DNA of 18,206 nucleotides. It comes from Microbacteriaceae bacterium UBA4731. GTDB taxonomy: Bacteria > Actinomycetota > Actinomycetes > Actinomycetales > Microbacteriaceae. Position numbers and translations under genes: made by a program. Position 1 is the first letter of the stretch. Each line of letters begins with the position of its first letter. The DNA lies in contig DHJB01000010.1 in NCBI GenBank assembly GCA_002404115.1, positions 29,284-47,489 on the forward strand, written 5' to 3'. Below, piece after piece: positions 1-8,180 of the stretch. Under the pieces are notes generated by a model. It saw only the letters and a list, made by a program, of their open reading frames with translations, was not told the DNA's origin and ran no database searches.

Positions 1-22
1 GGGAGGAAGCGGGAGGAAAAGG
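1..22. other. Downstream edge of mazG
   Basis: Only 22 bases follow the mazG stop. They hold two copies of GGGAGGAA on the plus strand (1-8, 11-18). No gene or terminator can be judged in so little sequence. Confidence 0.5.
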
Positions 23-760
23 CTAGCCGGGGGTCGGGAGGCCGATGATGCCGGCGTCGGCAGAATCGGCGGCGGGCTGGGCGAGCTCGGCCTCCGCGGC
101 GCGGATCTCGTCCTGCAGGTCGCGGAGCGCGCTGCGGAGCGCCCGCTCGGAGTCCAGCCCCTGGGCCTTCGCCGCGGAGACGATGGCCAGCAGGATCGGG
201 CCGAGTTCGTCTTCGCTGTCGATCGGCAGCGGCGACGAGGCATCCTCTTCGAGCAGTCCGATCTTCTGCGCCCGGCCGAGCACCTTGTCGGCCAGCGCGA
301 GCGCGGGCATGCCCTGCGGGATTCCGTCGAGCACGCTCGTGCGGTGGGGCTTCTCGGCGGCCTTGAAGTCGTCCCACGCAGCCACGACGTCGTCGGCCGT
401 GTCGAGCGTCATGTCGCCGAAGACGTGCGGATGCCGCCCGACCATTTTCGCGGTCATCTGCGCGGCGACATCCTGGATGTCGAAATCCTCGCCGCTCGTG
501 TGCGCGGCGATGTCGGCGTGGAAGATCACCTGGTAGAGCACGTCGCCGAGCTCCTCGATCATCTCCTCGCGGCTGCCGGCCTCGATCGCGTCGATGAGTT
601 CGTGGCTCTCCTCGACCAGGTACTGCACGAGGGACTCGTGGGTTTGGTCGGCGTCCCACGGGCAGCCACCCGGCGCGCGCAGCCGCGCGACCGTTTCGAT
701 CAGGATGTCGAGCTGGCTCGGCTGGGCTGGGAATGCCTGGGCGGTGTCCGGATCGGTCAC
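23..760 (-). CDS. mazG: MazG family nucleoside triphosphate pyrophosphohydrolase
   Basis: This 245-residue protein is a cytosolic all-alpha NTP pyrophosphatase that hydrolyses (d)NTPs to NMP and pyrophosphate (house-cleaning of nucleotide pools). The visible family marks are GGCPWD at about residues 31-36, the metal-binding pair EESHE (50-54) and EELGD (69-73), and the VGRHPHVFG stretch (107-115). A second, weaker MazG half follows. E. coli MazG is about 263 residues, so it is full length. The start is GTG at 760: it overlaps the mfd stop as GTGA and has AGGAG six bases upstream. A longer reading from an ATG at 859 lies inside mfd and adds low-complexity residues, so I reject it. The overlap suggests translational coupling to mfd. 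Confidence 0.93.
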   Translation of the reverse strand: MTDPDTAQAFPAQPSQLDILIETVARLRAPGGCPWDADQTHESLVQYLVEESHELIDAIEAGSREEMIEELGDVLYQVIFHADIAAHTSGEDFDIQDVAAQMTAKMVGRHPHVFGDMTLDTADDVVAAWDDFKAAEKPHRTSVLDGIPQGMPALALADKVLGRAQKIGLLEEDASSPLPIDSEDELGPILLAIVSAAKAQGLDSERALRSALRDLQDEIRAAEAELAQPAADSADAGIIGLPTPG

Positions 761-3700
761 GGTGTGCTCCTGGTTTTGGTCTCGAGCGTGGGGTCGGCGG
801 CAGGCTTGTCGGCGGCCACCGGTCGCGGGAAGATCGTCGCCAGCAGCGTGCCGGCCCACTCGATCAGCGCCGAGTCCTCGAGCGGCTCGTCCGCGCCCAT
901 GCCGACGCTGACGCGGGGCATCGGCACGGTGAGCGACGCGTTCTGGGTGAAGTAGCGCGACCCGGGGTACATCCGTTGCAGCCGCACCTGGATGGAATCG
1001 GCCAGGTCGGCAGGGGCGACCCGCAGGTTCGAACCCATCGCGACGACCTCGCTGAGCCCGATCTGCTGGGCCAGCCAGCGCAGCCGGGACACGGCGATGA
1101 GGTTCTTCACGGGCTGCGGCGGTTCGCCGTACCGGTCGGTGAGTTCCTCGAGGACGAGGTCGATCTGGTCCGGTCCCGCCGTCGGCGAACTCGCGCTGGA
1201 GAGCTTCTGGTAGGCCTCGAGGCGCAGCCGCTCGCTGTCGACGTAGTCCTCGGGGATGTGCGCGTCGACGGGCAGCTCCAGCCGCAGCTCGGTCTGCCCC
1301 TCAGCGACGTCGCCGCGGAATGTGCTCACGGCCTCGCCGATCATCCGCAGGTAGAGGTCGAACCCCACCCCCGCGATGTGGCCGGCCTGCTCGCCGCCGA
1401 GCAGGTTGCCCGCGCCGCGGATCTCGAGGTCCTTGAGCGCCACCTGCATGCCGGCGCCGAGCTCGTTGTTCGCCGCGATCGTCGACAGGCGGTCGTGGGC
1501 GATCTCGGTGAGCGGCTTGTTCTCGTCGTAGAGGAAGTAGGCGTAGGCCCGCTCCCGCCCGCGGCCGACCCGCCCGCGCAGCTGGTGCAGCTGGCTGAGG
1601 CCGAACTTGTCGGCGCGGTCGATGATGATCGTGTTCGCGTTGGCGATGTCGAGGCCGGTCTCGATGATGGTCGTCGAGACGAGCACATCGAACTTGCGCT
1701 CCCAGAAGTCGACGACGACCTGCTCGAGCTGGGCCTCCGGCAGCTGGCCGTGGGCGACGGCGATCCGCGCCTCCGGCACGAGCTCCGCGAGCGTCGCGGC
1801 GACCCGGTTGATGCTCGACACCCGGTTGTGCACGACGAAGATCTGGCCCTCGCGCAGCAGCTCGCGGCGGATGGCCGCCGAGACCTGGCGCTCGGAGTAC
1901 GGGCCGACGAAGGTGAGGATCGGGTGGCGGTCCTCCGGCGGGGTGGCCAGGGTCGACATCTCCCGGATGCCGGTGACCGCCATCTCGAGCGTGCGCGGGA
2001 TGGGCGTCGCACTCATCGCCAGGATGTCCACGTTGGTCTTGAGCTTCTTCAGCGCGTCCTTGTGCTCGACACCGAAACGCTGTTCCTCGTCGATGATGAC
2101 GAGGCCGAGGTCCTTGAAGACGATCGACTCGGAGAGCAGACGGTGCGTGCCGATGACCAGGTCGACCGTGCCGTCGAGCATCCCGGTGATGGTCTCCTTG
2201 GATTCCTTCTCGGTCTGGAAGCGCGACAGGGCGCGCAGGTGGATCGGGAAACCGGCGAAGCGTTCCTGGAAGGTCTCCATGTGCTGGCGCACGAGCAGCG
2301 TCGTGGGCACGAGCATCGCGACCTGCTTGCCGTCCTGGATCGCCTTGAACGCGGCGCGCACGGCGACCTCGGTCTTGCCGAAGCCGACGTCGCCGGAGAG
2401 CAGGCGGTCCATCGGAATGGGCCGTTCCATGTCGGCCTTGACCTCGTCGATGGTGGTGAGCTGGTCGGGCGTCTCCGCGAACGGGAACGACTCCTCCAGC
2501 TCGCGCTGCCAGGGCGTGTCCGGGCCGAAGGCGTGGCCCTTGCTGGCCATCCGCGCCGAGTACAGCTTGACGAGTTCGACCGCGATGTCGCGGACCGCGC
2601 GGCGGGCCTTGGTCTTGGCGGCCGACCAGTCGCTGCCGCCCATCTTGCTCAGCGTCGGCGCTTCGCCGCCGACGTAGCGGGTGACCAGGTCGAGCTGGTC
2701 TGTCGGCACGAACAGCTTGTCGCCTGGGTGCCCCCGCTTGGACGGGGCGTACTCGAGCACGAGGTACTCGCGCTTGGTCTTGACCGGGTTGCGGCCCCCG
2801 CTGGACACCTCGCGCTGGGTGAGCTCGACGAACCGTCCGATGCCGTGAGTCTGGTGCACGACGTGGTCGCCGGCCTTGAGCTGCAGCGGGTCGACGACGT
2901 TCTTCCGCCGGCTGGCGAGCTTCTTCACCTGCCGGGCGTCGTAACCGACCGTGCGACCGTAGAACTCCGACTCGCTGACGAGGGTGAGCTTCGTCTCCGG
3001 GATTTCGAACCCGTGGTCGACGGATGCCTTGAGCAGGTACGCGATCCCGGGCTCTGGATCGGCCGGGAACTCGGTGACGATGCGCGCCGGCAGCTCGTGT
3101 TCGGCGAGCACGTCGGCGGCGCGTTCGACCAGGCCTGCACCCTGGGCGACGATGGCCACGGTCCAGCCGTCCTTCAGCCGCTCGGCGAGGTGGCCGACGG
3201 CTCCGTCGACGTTGCCGTGGAAGCTGGGCACGGCATGCGCGTCGATGCGCACCGTGAGCAGTTCGTCCATCTCCCGGTGTTCGGGGAGCACCTGTTCGTC
3301 GGTCGGCGCGGCCTGGAAGGAGCTCAGGGTCCACCACACGTGTCGGGACGCCGGGGCGCCCGGAGCGCTGAACTTCACGGAGTCCCGCAGGGCGCCGAGG
3401 GTGAGGAACTCGCCGGATTCGAGGTCGATCGGCGCCTCAGCGCCGGCGGTGGCGGCGCTCCAGGCCGCGGAGAGGAACTCCCGGTTCGTTTCGCCCAGGC
3501 TGATGGCGCGCGACGCGACCCGCTCCGGCGAGATGACGGCGATTGACGTGTCGCCGGGAAGGTAGTGCGTGATCGGCACGAGCCGGTCGACGAGCGCCGG
3601 CGCCAGGCTTTCCATGCCGTCGACCGGGATGCCCTCGGCGATTTTCGCGAGCATGCCGGCCAGGCTCGGGAACTCATGCTGCATCTCCCTGGCCCGCTGG

Positions 3701-4437
3701 CGCACGGCGGGGCTGAGCAGCATCTCGCGGCTCGGCGGCAGGCTGACGGCGGCGACCGGCTCTGGCAGGGATCGCTGGTCGGCGACCGAGAACGCGCGGA
3801 TCTGTTCGACCTCGTCGCCGAAGAATTCGATCCGGTACGGGTGCGGTGCGACGGGCGGGAAGACGTCGAGGATGCCGCCGCGCACGGCGAATTCGCCGCG
3901 CCTGGTGACCATGTCCACGCGGGAGTATGCGACGTCGACCAGCCGGAGGGCGATGGCCGACAGGTCGTGGCCCCGCTGGCCGGCAATGAGGTCGATGGGT
4001 TCGTAGTCGGTGAGGTTGTCGGCCACCGGCTGCAGCGCGGCGCGCACGGAGGCCGCGACGATGAGCGGGCGCCGGGTGGAGGGGTCGGCTTCCTCCCAGT
4101 CGCGCATCCGGCGGAGGGCGTAGAGCCGCTTGCCGACGATCTCGGCGCTCGGGCTCAGCCGTTCGTGCGGGAGCGTCTCCCAGGCCGGGAAGTCGATGAT
4201 TTCGGCCTCGGAGTCGAAGCAGGCGAGGTTCTCGCGGAGCGCCTCCGACTCGCGGCCGGTGGCCGTGATCACGAGCAGGGCCCGCGCCTCGGCCGGGCGC
4301 CGCTCCAGAAGTGCCGCGAGCAGCGGAGCGCGGAGCCCCTCGACGAGCGAGAAATCGGCGTCCCTGGCCGCGTACACGAGGGCGTTATCGAAGGTGGAGG
4401 CGCGCGAAAGCGCTGCGATTAAGCCCGAGAGGATCAC
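757..4437 (-). CDS. mfd: Transcription-repair coupling factor Mfd
   Basis: This is a 1226-residue DNA translocase that removes RNA polymerase stalled at lesions and recruits UvrA. In order it shows a UvrB-like N-terminal region, an RNA-polymerase-interacting segment with HQTHGIGRFVEL at about residue 530, Walker A GDVGFGKTE at about 680, the DEEQ box (IIDEEQRFGVEH) at about 780, helicase motif VI QLRGRVGRGRERAYAYF at about 950, and a C-terminal TRCF domain. Its length is typical of actinobacterial Mfd (about 1150-1230). The start is GTG at 4437, giving the family-like MILSGLIAAL. No Shine-Dalgarno precedes it. Instead TAGACT lies six bases upstream, which fits a leaderless start. It sits 70 nt after pth and overlaps mazG by 4 nt. 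Confidence 0.96.
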   Translation of the reverse strand: MILSGLIAALSRASTFDNALVYAARDADFSLVEGLRAPLLAALLERRPAEARALLVITATGRESEALRENLACFDSEAEIIDFPAWETLPHERLSPSAEIVGKRLYALRRMRDWEEADPSTRRPLIVAASVRAALQPVADNLTDYEPIDLIAGQRGHDLSAIALRLVDVAYSRVDMVTRRGEFAVRGGILDVFPPVAPHPYRIEFFGDEVEQIRAFSVADQRSLPEPVAAVSLPPSREMLLSPAVRQRAREMQHEFPSLAGMLAKIAEGIPVDGMESLAPALVDRLVPITHYLPGDTSIAVISPERVASRAISLGETNREFLSAAWSAATAGAEAPIDLESGEFLTLGALRDSVKFSAPGAPASRHVWWTLSSFQAAPTDEQVLPEHREMDELLTVRIDAHAVPSFHGNVDGAVGHLAERLKDGWTVAIVAQGAGLVERAADVLAEHELPARIVTEFPADPEPGIAYLLKASVDHGFEIPETKLTLVSESEFYGRTVGYDARQVKKLASRRKNVVDPLQLKAGDHVVHQTHGIGRFVELTQREVSSGGRNPVKTKREYLVLEYAPSKRGHPGDKLFVPTDQLDLVTRYVGGEAPTLSKMGGSDWSAAKTKARRAVRDIAVELVKLYSARMASKGHAFGPDTPWQRELEESFPFAETPDQLTTIDEVKADMERPIPMDRLLSGDVGFGKTEVAVRAAFKAIQDGKQVAMLVPTTLLVRQHMETFQERFAGFPIHLRALSRFQTEKESKETITGMLDGTVDLVIGTHRLLSESIVFKDLGLVIIDEEQRFGVEHKDALKKLKTNVDILAMSATPIPRTLEMAVTGIREMSTLATPPEDRHPILTFVGPYSERQVSAAIRRELLREGQIFVVHNRVSSINRVAATLAELVPEARIAVAHGQLPEAQLEQVVVDFWERKFDVLVSTTIIETGLDIANANTIIIDRADKFGLSQLHQLRGRVGRGRERAYAYFLYDENKPLTEIAHDRLSTIAANNELGAGMQVALKDLEIRGAGNLLGGEQAGHIAGVGFDLYLRMIGEAVSTFRGDVAEGQTELRLELPVDAHIPEDYVDSERLRLEAYQKLSSASSPTAGPDQIDLVLEELTDRYGEPPQPVKNLIAVSRLRWLAQQIGLSEVVAMGSNLRVAPADLADSIQVRLQRMYPGSRYFTQNASLTVPMPRVSVGMGADEPLEDSALIEWAGTLLATIFPRPVAADKPAADPTLETKTRSTP

Positions 4438-4443
4438 AAGGCA

Positions 4444-4449
4444 AGTCTA
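4444..4449 (-). promoter_or_regulatory. Candidate -10 element of a leaderless mfd promoter
   Basis: On the minus strand TAGACT (fits the actinobacterial -10 pattern TANNNT) ends six bases before the GTG of mfd, so transcription would begin at or next to the start codon. No ribosome-binding site is visible before that GTG, which agrees. No convincing -35 hexamer is seen 16-18 bases further up, so the call stays tentative. Confidence 0.4.
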
Positions 4450-4482
4450 GGCGTGCCAGGTGAGAGGGTGCCGAACGCGGTG

Positions 4483-4507
4483 GACAGGCTCGGAAGATGA
4501 CAGGCTC
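4483..4507. repeat. 9-bp direct repeat between pth and mfd
   Basis: GACAGGCTC occurs at 4483-4491 and again at 4499-4507, a 16-base period. The second copy directly abuts the pth stop codon (4508-4510). No role is evident. It could be a remnant of a small local duplication. Confidence 0.6.
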
Positions 4508-5089
4508 TCAGGCGGTGTGGACCTTGAGCTGGGCGGCCGTGAGGCCCTCTGCGGCGACGAGTTCGATCGCGTCGGCGGCATCCGTCAGCAGGTTGGGCAG
4601 GTTCGCCCGTTCGGTCGACGCGAAGTCCTTGAGCACGAAGTCGGCTGCCGGCTGGCGTCCGGGCGGACGCCCGATGCCGACCCGCACCCGGATGAAATCG
4701 CCGGTGCCGGTGGTCACGATGATGTCGCGCAGGCCGTTGTGGCCGCCGTGGCCCCCGCCGGCCTTGAGCTTGATCGTGTCGAACGGAATGTCGAGGTCGT
4801 CGTGCACGACGATCAGGTGCGACGGCTCCAGCGAGTAGAAGCGCAGGAGCGCCGCGACCGGGGGGCCTGACACGTTCATGAACGTGTTCGGCTTGGCCAG
4901 GATGAGCTTGGGGCCGCCGGGAAAGCTGCGCCCCTCGGCGACCGCTGAGTTCGTTTTGTGGGTCTTGAATCGCGCCGACATGCGGTCGGCGAGTTCGGCC
5001 AAAACCATCTGGCCTACGTTGTGTCGGTTGCCGGCGTAGCCGGGCCCGGGGTTACCGAGCCCGACTACGAGCCAGAGATTCTCGTCCAG
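4508..5089 (-). CDS. pth: Peptidyl-tRNA hydrolase, probably with a CTG start
   Basis: This essential cytosolic esterase frees tRNA from prematurely released peptidyl-tRNA. The first conventional start in frame (ATG at 5008) would give 166 residues and would lack the strand with GLGNPGPGYAGNRHNVG, which carries the conserved Asn (E. coli Asn10) and catalytic His (E. coli His20). Upstream codons remain open and homologous. CTG at 5089-5087 is preceded by AAGGA five bases away and gives MDENLWLVVGLGNPG, 193 residues, the normal family size. With that start the key residues are N13, H23, N72 (FMNVSG), D97 (HDDLD) and N118 (GHNGLRD). No ATG, GTG or TTG lies in this frame between 5008 and the end of rplY. 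The gene follows rplY by 38 nt. The function is certain; the exact start is inferred. Confidence 0.9.
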   Translation of the reverse strand: MDENLWLVVGLGNPGPGYAGNRHNVGQMVLAELADRMSARFKTHKTNSAVAEGRSFPGGPKLILAKPNTFMNVSGPPVAALLRFYSLEPSHLIVVHDDLDIPFDTIKLKAGGGHGGHNGLRDIIVTTGTGDFIRVRVGIGRPPGRQPAADFVLKDFASTERANLPNLLTDAADAIELVAAEGLTAAQLKVHTA

Positions 5090-5092
5090 GGA

Positions 5093-5098
5093 ATTCCT
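5093..5098 (-). promoter_or_regulatory. Ribosome-binding site that supports the CTG start of pth
   Basis: The minus-strand run GAAGGAATTCC precedes CTG at 5089. AAGGA (about 5094-5098) is spaced five to six bases from that CTG and from no other usable in-frame codon. This is the main nucleotide-level reason for starting pth at a non-canonical codon. Confidence 0.55.
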
Positions 5099-5127
5099 TC
5101 GCTTACGACGAAACCAGGTGGGAATGA

Positions 5128-5724
5128 CTACTCGGCAGCCTCGGTGGTGACGGCCTCGGCAGCGGCTTCTTCTTCGGCCGCTTCGGCGGCCGGCAGGTGC
5201 ACGGCGATGACGAGAAGCTCGGGGTCGGAGACGAGCGTCGCGCCCGTGGGCAGCGTGACGTCCTTGGCGTGGATCTGGGCGCCGTCGTCGAGGCCTTCGA
5301 TGTCGACGACAACGTTCTGCGGGATGTGGGTGGCTTCGACCTCGAGCAGCAGGGTCTTGGCGTCCAGGTCGGCGATGGTGCCGGAGACGGGCTCGCCCGT
5401 CACGTGCACGGCGACCTCAACCTGCACCTTTTCACCCTTGCGGATGACGAGGAGGTCGAGGTGCTCGATGATCTGGCGAACCGGGTCCTTCTGCACGTCC
5501 TTGACGAGCGTGAGGTGCGTCTTGCCGTCGATCTCCAGTTCGAGCACGGCGTTGGCACGGCGCAGCATCAGGCCGATGGTGTGCGCCGGGAGGGCGACGT
5601 GCACCGGGTCGGTGCCGTGACCATAGATGACGGCGGGGATCTTGCCCAGCACGCGCAGCTTGCGGGCCGCACCCTTGCCGAACTTCACGCGCAGGTCGGC
5701 GGCAATCTTGTTGTCTTCAGCCAT
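5128..5724 (-). CDS. rplY: 50S ribosomal protein L25/general stress protein Ctc
   Basis: This 198-residue protein is the long (TL5/CTC) form of L25, which binds 5S rRNA in the large subunit central protuberance. Residues about 5-95 form the L25 rRNA-binding domain (KGAARKLRVLGKIPAVIYGHG, HLTLVKDVQKDPVRQIIEHLDLL). Residues about 100-180 form the TL5 C-terminal beta domain (VPVSGTIADL-like turn, IPQNVVVDIEGL, DVTLPTGATLVSDPELLVIAV). The tail is an acidic Ala/Glu-rich segment. The ATG at 5724 has AAGGAG seven bases upstream. It is the first gene of the rplY-pth pair, a common actinobacterial arrangement. Confidence 0.95.
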   Translation of the reverse strand: MAEDNKIAADLRVKFGKGAARKLRVLGKIPAVIYGHGTDPVHVALPAHTIGLMLRRANAVLELEIDGKTHLTLVKDVQKDPVRQIIEHLDLLVIRKGEKVQVEVAVHVTGEPVSGTIADLDAKTLLLEVEATHIPQNVVVDIEGLDDGAQIHAKDVTLPTGATLVSDPELLVIAVHLPAAEAAEEEAAAEAVTTEAAE

Positions 5725-5739
5725 GATGTGTCTCCTTGC

Positions 5740-5754
5740 GGGCCTGTCCGGCCC
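5740..5754 (-). promoter_or_regulatory. Small hairpin just upstream of the rplY ribosome-binding site
   Basis: In the transcript, GGGCC-GGACA-GGCCC forms a 5-bp stem directly before the AAGGAG of rplY. A second 5-bp hairpin (CGGGC-CCT-GCCCG) lies at 5769-5781. These could affect initiation, but GC-rich short dyads are expected by chance in such DNA. Confidence 0.3.
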
Positions 5755-5921
5755 AGATCGATGTCTCGCGGGCAGGGCCCGGGAGTGAGTGTGTTCTGGT
5801 TCAACTCGAACGCATGTCAGCGTGAGGAAAGGCCGTAGGTCTCATCCGCCGCGTCGATTACGGATGCCGCCTGCCCGGTTGCCCGGACGAAGCGTCAGCC
5901 CTCGCCGAAGTTCAACTGCCA

Positions 5922-5927
5922 AGCCTA
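5922..5927 (-). promoter_or_regulatory. Candidate extended -10 element for rplY-pth
   Basis: The minus strand has TGC-TAGGCT, an extended -10 that fits TANNNT, 14 nt after the manD stop. Transcription would start near 5915 and give a leader of about 190 nt. No good -35 is seen. Read-through from the sugar-acid operon is an alternative, because no U-tract terminator is visible after manD. Confidence 0.3.
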
Positions 5928-5938
5928 GCAGCAGCGTC

Positions 5939-7168
5939 CTACCAGTCGTGCACGGTCCCGTCGTGCAGTCGGTTGAACGGCAGATAGGCGGTCTGGTACG
6001 GGTAACGCCCGGCTTCGTCGACATCGAGGTCGACGCCGATGCCCGGTTTCTCCCCCGGGTGCAGATAGCCGTCTACGAAGCTGAATGACTGTTCGAAGAC
6101 GCGGTTCGTGAACTCGCCGTGCTGCATGTACTCCTGGATGCCGAAGTTATGAATCGCGAGGTCGAGGTGCAGGGCCGCCGCCATGCCGACGGGTGAGATG
6201 TCGGTCGGGCCGTGGATGCCGGATTTGATCTGGTACTGAGCCGCGTAGTCCATGATCTTCTTCATCGGCGAGATCCCACCGGTGTGGGTGACGGCCGAGC
6301 GCACGTAGTCGATGAGCTGGTCCTTAATCAGGGTCTGGTAGTCCCAGACTGTGTTGAAGACCTCGCCGATCGCGAGCGGCGTGGTGGTGTGCTGGCGGAC
6401 GAGGCGCAGTGCGTCCTGGTTCTCAGCCGGAGTGCAGTCCTCGAGCCAGAAGAGGTCGTACGGTTCGAGCGACTTGCCGAGCTTCGCCGCCTGGATGGGC
6501 GTCATCCGGTGGTGCCCGTCGTGCAGCAGAGGCAGCTCGGGGCCGAACTCGGCACGGACGGCCTCGAACACGGTCGGCAGATGGCGCAGGTAGGCGCGGG
6601 TGTCCCAGTCCTCTTCCGTGGGCAGGTCGGCGCGCTGGGCCGGCTCGTAGTCGTAGCGTTTGCCGCTCGATTGCTCCTGCGACGCGACGCCGTAGATTGC
6701 CTTCAAGCCTGGAACGGCGGTCTGGATCCGGATGGCACGGTATCCCAGGGCCTGGTGCTTATGGATCGAATCGAACAGTTCGGGCAGGTCGCGGCCCGAG
6801 GCGTGGCCGTAGGCGAGGAGACGGTCGCGGCTCGCGCCGCCGAGAAGTTGGTAGAGCGGCATCCCGGCGGCCTTCGCCTTGAGGTCCCAGAGGGCGACGT
6901 CGACCGCGGCGATCGCGGCCATCGTGACGGGCCCGCGACGCCAGTACGCGCTGCGGTAAAGGAACTGCCAGGTGTCCTCAATGCGGTGGGCATCGGCGCC
7001 AAGCAGCAGCGGCACGACGTGCTCCTGCAAGTACGCAACGACGGCGAGTTCCCGACCGTTGAGCGTCGCGTCCCCAAGTCCAACGAGCCCGTCGTCGGTG
7101 GTAAGCCGCAGTGTGACGAAATTGCGGTCAGGGCTCGTGACGATGACTTCGGCCTTATCGATCCTCAT
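5939..7168 (-). CDS. manD: D-mannonate dehydratase, ManD/RspA subgroup of the enolase superfamily
   Basis: This 409-residue TIM-barrel enzyme would use Mg2+ to dehydrate D-mannonate to 2-keto-3-deoxy-D-gluconate. The ManD-specific Tyr-Arg pair is present as R147 and Y159 ([16 protein letters not shown]). The metal and acid-base residues are D217 and H219 (LHDGHHRM), E243 (FWLEDCTP) and E269 (AIGEVFN), with H319 (SGIHGPTD). It ends with the family tail ([15 protein letters not shown]). The start is ATG at 7168, since AAGGAG lies seven bases before it; an ATG at 7186 would swallow that site. It is the last gene of the operon, 61 nt after kdgK. Some ManD-subgroup proteins act on D-gluconate or have low activity, so the substrate is inferred. 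Confidence 0.92.
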   Translation of the reverse strand: MRIDKAEVIVTSPDRNFVTLRLTTDDGLVGLGDATLNGRELAVVAYLQEHVVPLLLGADAHRIEDTWQFLYRSAYWRRGPVTMAAIAAVDVALWDLKAKAAGMPLYQLLGGASRDRLLAYGHASGRDLPELFDSIHKHQALGYRAIRIQTAVPGLKAIYGVASQEQSSGKRYDYEPAQRADLPTEEDWDTRAYLRHLPTVFEAVRAEFGPELPLLHDGHHRMTPIQAAKLGKSLEPYDLFWLEDCTPAENQDALRLVRQHTTTPLAIGEVFNTVWDYQTLIKDQLIDYVRSAVTHTGGISPMKKIMDYAAQYQIKSGIHGPTDISPVGMAAALHLDLAIHNFGIQEYMQHGEFTNRVFEQSFSFVDGYLHPGEKPGIGVDLDVDEAGRYPYQTAYLPFNRLHDGTVHDW

Positions 7169-7229
7169 TGGGGCTCTCCTTGCCATGGTGCGGGTGTTCG
7201 AATGGGTGGGAATTCAACGCGCCGCACGG

Positions 7230-8180
7230 TCAGCGCAGCGTGGCGCCGGCCTCGGAGTCGAGGAGGGCGAGTTCGTCGCGGGTGGGCAGCCCCTCCCAGT
7301 CGCCCACGGCCGCCACGGCGAATGCGCCGGTGACGGTGCCGCGGTGGAGCGCCAGGTCGGGGGTCAGCCCGTCGAGCACACCGGAGAGGTAGCCGGCGGT
7401 GAAAGCGTCGCCCGCGCCGATCGTGTCACGCACGGTGACGGGGATGGCCGGGGCGTGGTGCGCCCGTCCGTCGTGCCAGACGGTCGCGCCGCTGGCGCCG
7501 CGCTTGATCACGAGCTGGCTGACACCGCTGGCCGCGAGCTGCCCGGCCGACGCCGCCTCGTCCTCGGGTGTCGCCACGACGAGCCCGAGCTCGTCCTCCG
7601 AGGAGATCACGATGTCCGCGTTCCGGACGAGTTCGGAGAGCACGGGGCGCGCCTGCTGGGGCGTCCACAACCGGGAGCGGTAGTTGACGTCGACGCTCAC
7701 GAGCGCCCCGGCCGCGCGGGCAAGGCGGGCGGCCGCGGCGACGGCCTCCGCCGCGGAGGCGGAGAGCGCGGGCGTGATGCCCGTGACGTGCAGGATCCGG
7801 GGGGCGTCGGCGAGGCACGCCGAGGCATCCGCCAACGCGAGGGCCGACCCGGCGGACCCGACCCGGTAGTAGCTGACCCGGGAGACATCGGCGATGCGGC
7901 GTTCGGCGAGCATGAGACCGGTGGGCCGCTCCGGGTCGACCACTACCGTGTCCACGCCGACGCTCTCGGCCCTGAGGGTGCGCAGGATGAAGGCGCCGAC
8001 CTCGTCGGCGCCCACTCGTCCGCCCCAGCGCACGATGTGGCCAAGGCGGGCGAGGCCGATGGCAACGTTCGATTCGGCGCCGGCCATGGTCATGGCCAGG
8101 GTTCCGCCGAGCCGCAGCGGGGTGCCGGTCCGGAGGCTGACCATGGTTTCGCCGAGGGTGGTGACGTCGGGCCCGGTCAT
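7230..8180 (-). CDS. kdgK: 2-keto-3-deoxygluconate kinase, PfkB family
   Basis: This 316-residue ribokinase/PfkB-fold sugar kinase would phosphorylate KDG to KDPG with ATP in the cytosol. Residues 34-47 (GAESNVAIGLARLG) form the N-terminal sugar-binding signature. YYRVGSAGSAL (104-114) is typical of KDG kinases. DTIGAGDAF (252-260) is the second PfkB signature, with the catalytic Asp at 258. The ATG at 8180 overlaps the stop of the upstream aldolase gene as ATGA, so the two are probably co-translated. Because the operon also holds DgoD, this kinase may additionally have to accept 2-keto-3-deoxygalactonate. That is inference. Confidence 0.9.
   Translation of the reverse strand: MTGPDVTTLGETMVSLRTGTPLRLGGTLAMTMAGAESNVAIGLARLGHIVRWGGRVGADEVGAFILRTLRAESVGVDTVVVDPERPTGLMLAERRIADVSRVSYYRVGSAGSALALADASACLADAPRILHVTGITPALSASAAEAVAAAARLARAAGALVSVDVNYRSRLWTPQQARPVLSELVRNADIVISSEDELGLVVATPEDEAASAGQLAASGVSQLVIKRGASGATVWHDGRAHHAPAIPVTVRDTIGAGDAFTAGYLSGVLDGLTPDLALHRGTVTGAFAVAAVGDWEGLPTRDELALLDSEAGATLR

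Noticed and set aside
761..859. N-terminal extension of mazG to an ATG at 859
   Set aside because: It lies inside mfd and reads as basic low-complexity residues. The GTG at 760 has a good ribosome-binding site and the GTGA overlap.
733..3546. 937-codon open frame on the plus strand
   Set aside because: It is antisense to mfd. Its translation is Arg/Gly/Val/Asp/Glu-rich low-complexity text without motifs, as expected from a GC-rich gene read on the opposite strand.
4508..5008. 166-residue version of Pth from the first ATG
   Set aside because: It lacks the conserved Asn and catalytic His segment that is encoded in frame just upstream.
5871..5887. CCGG-containing dyad after manD as a terminator
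   Set aside because: The stem is only four base pairs and no T-run follows, so it is not supportable as an intrinsic terminator.
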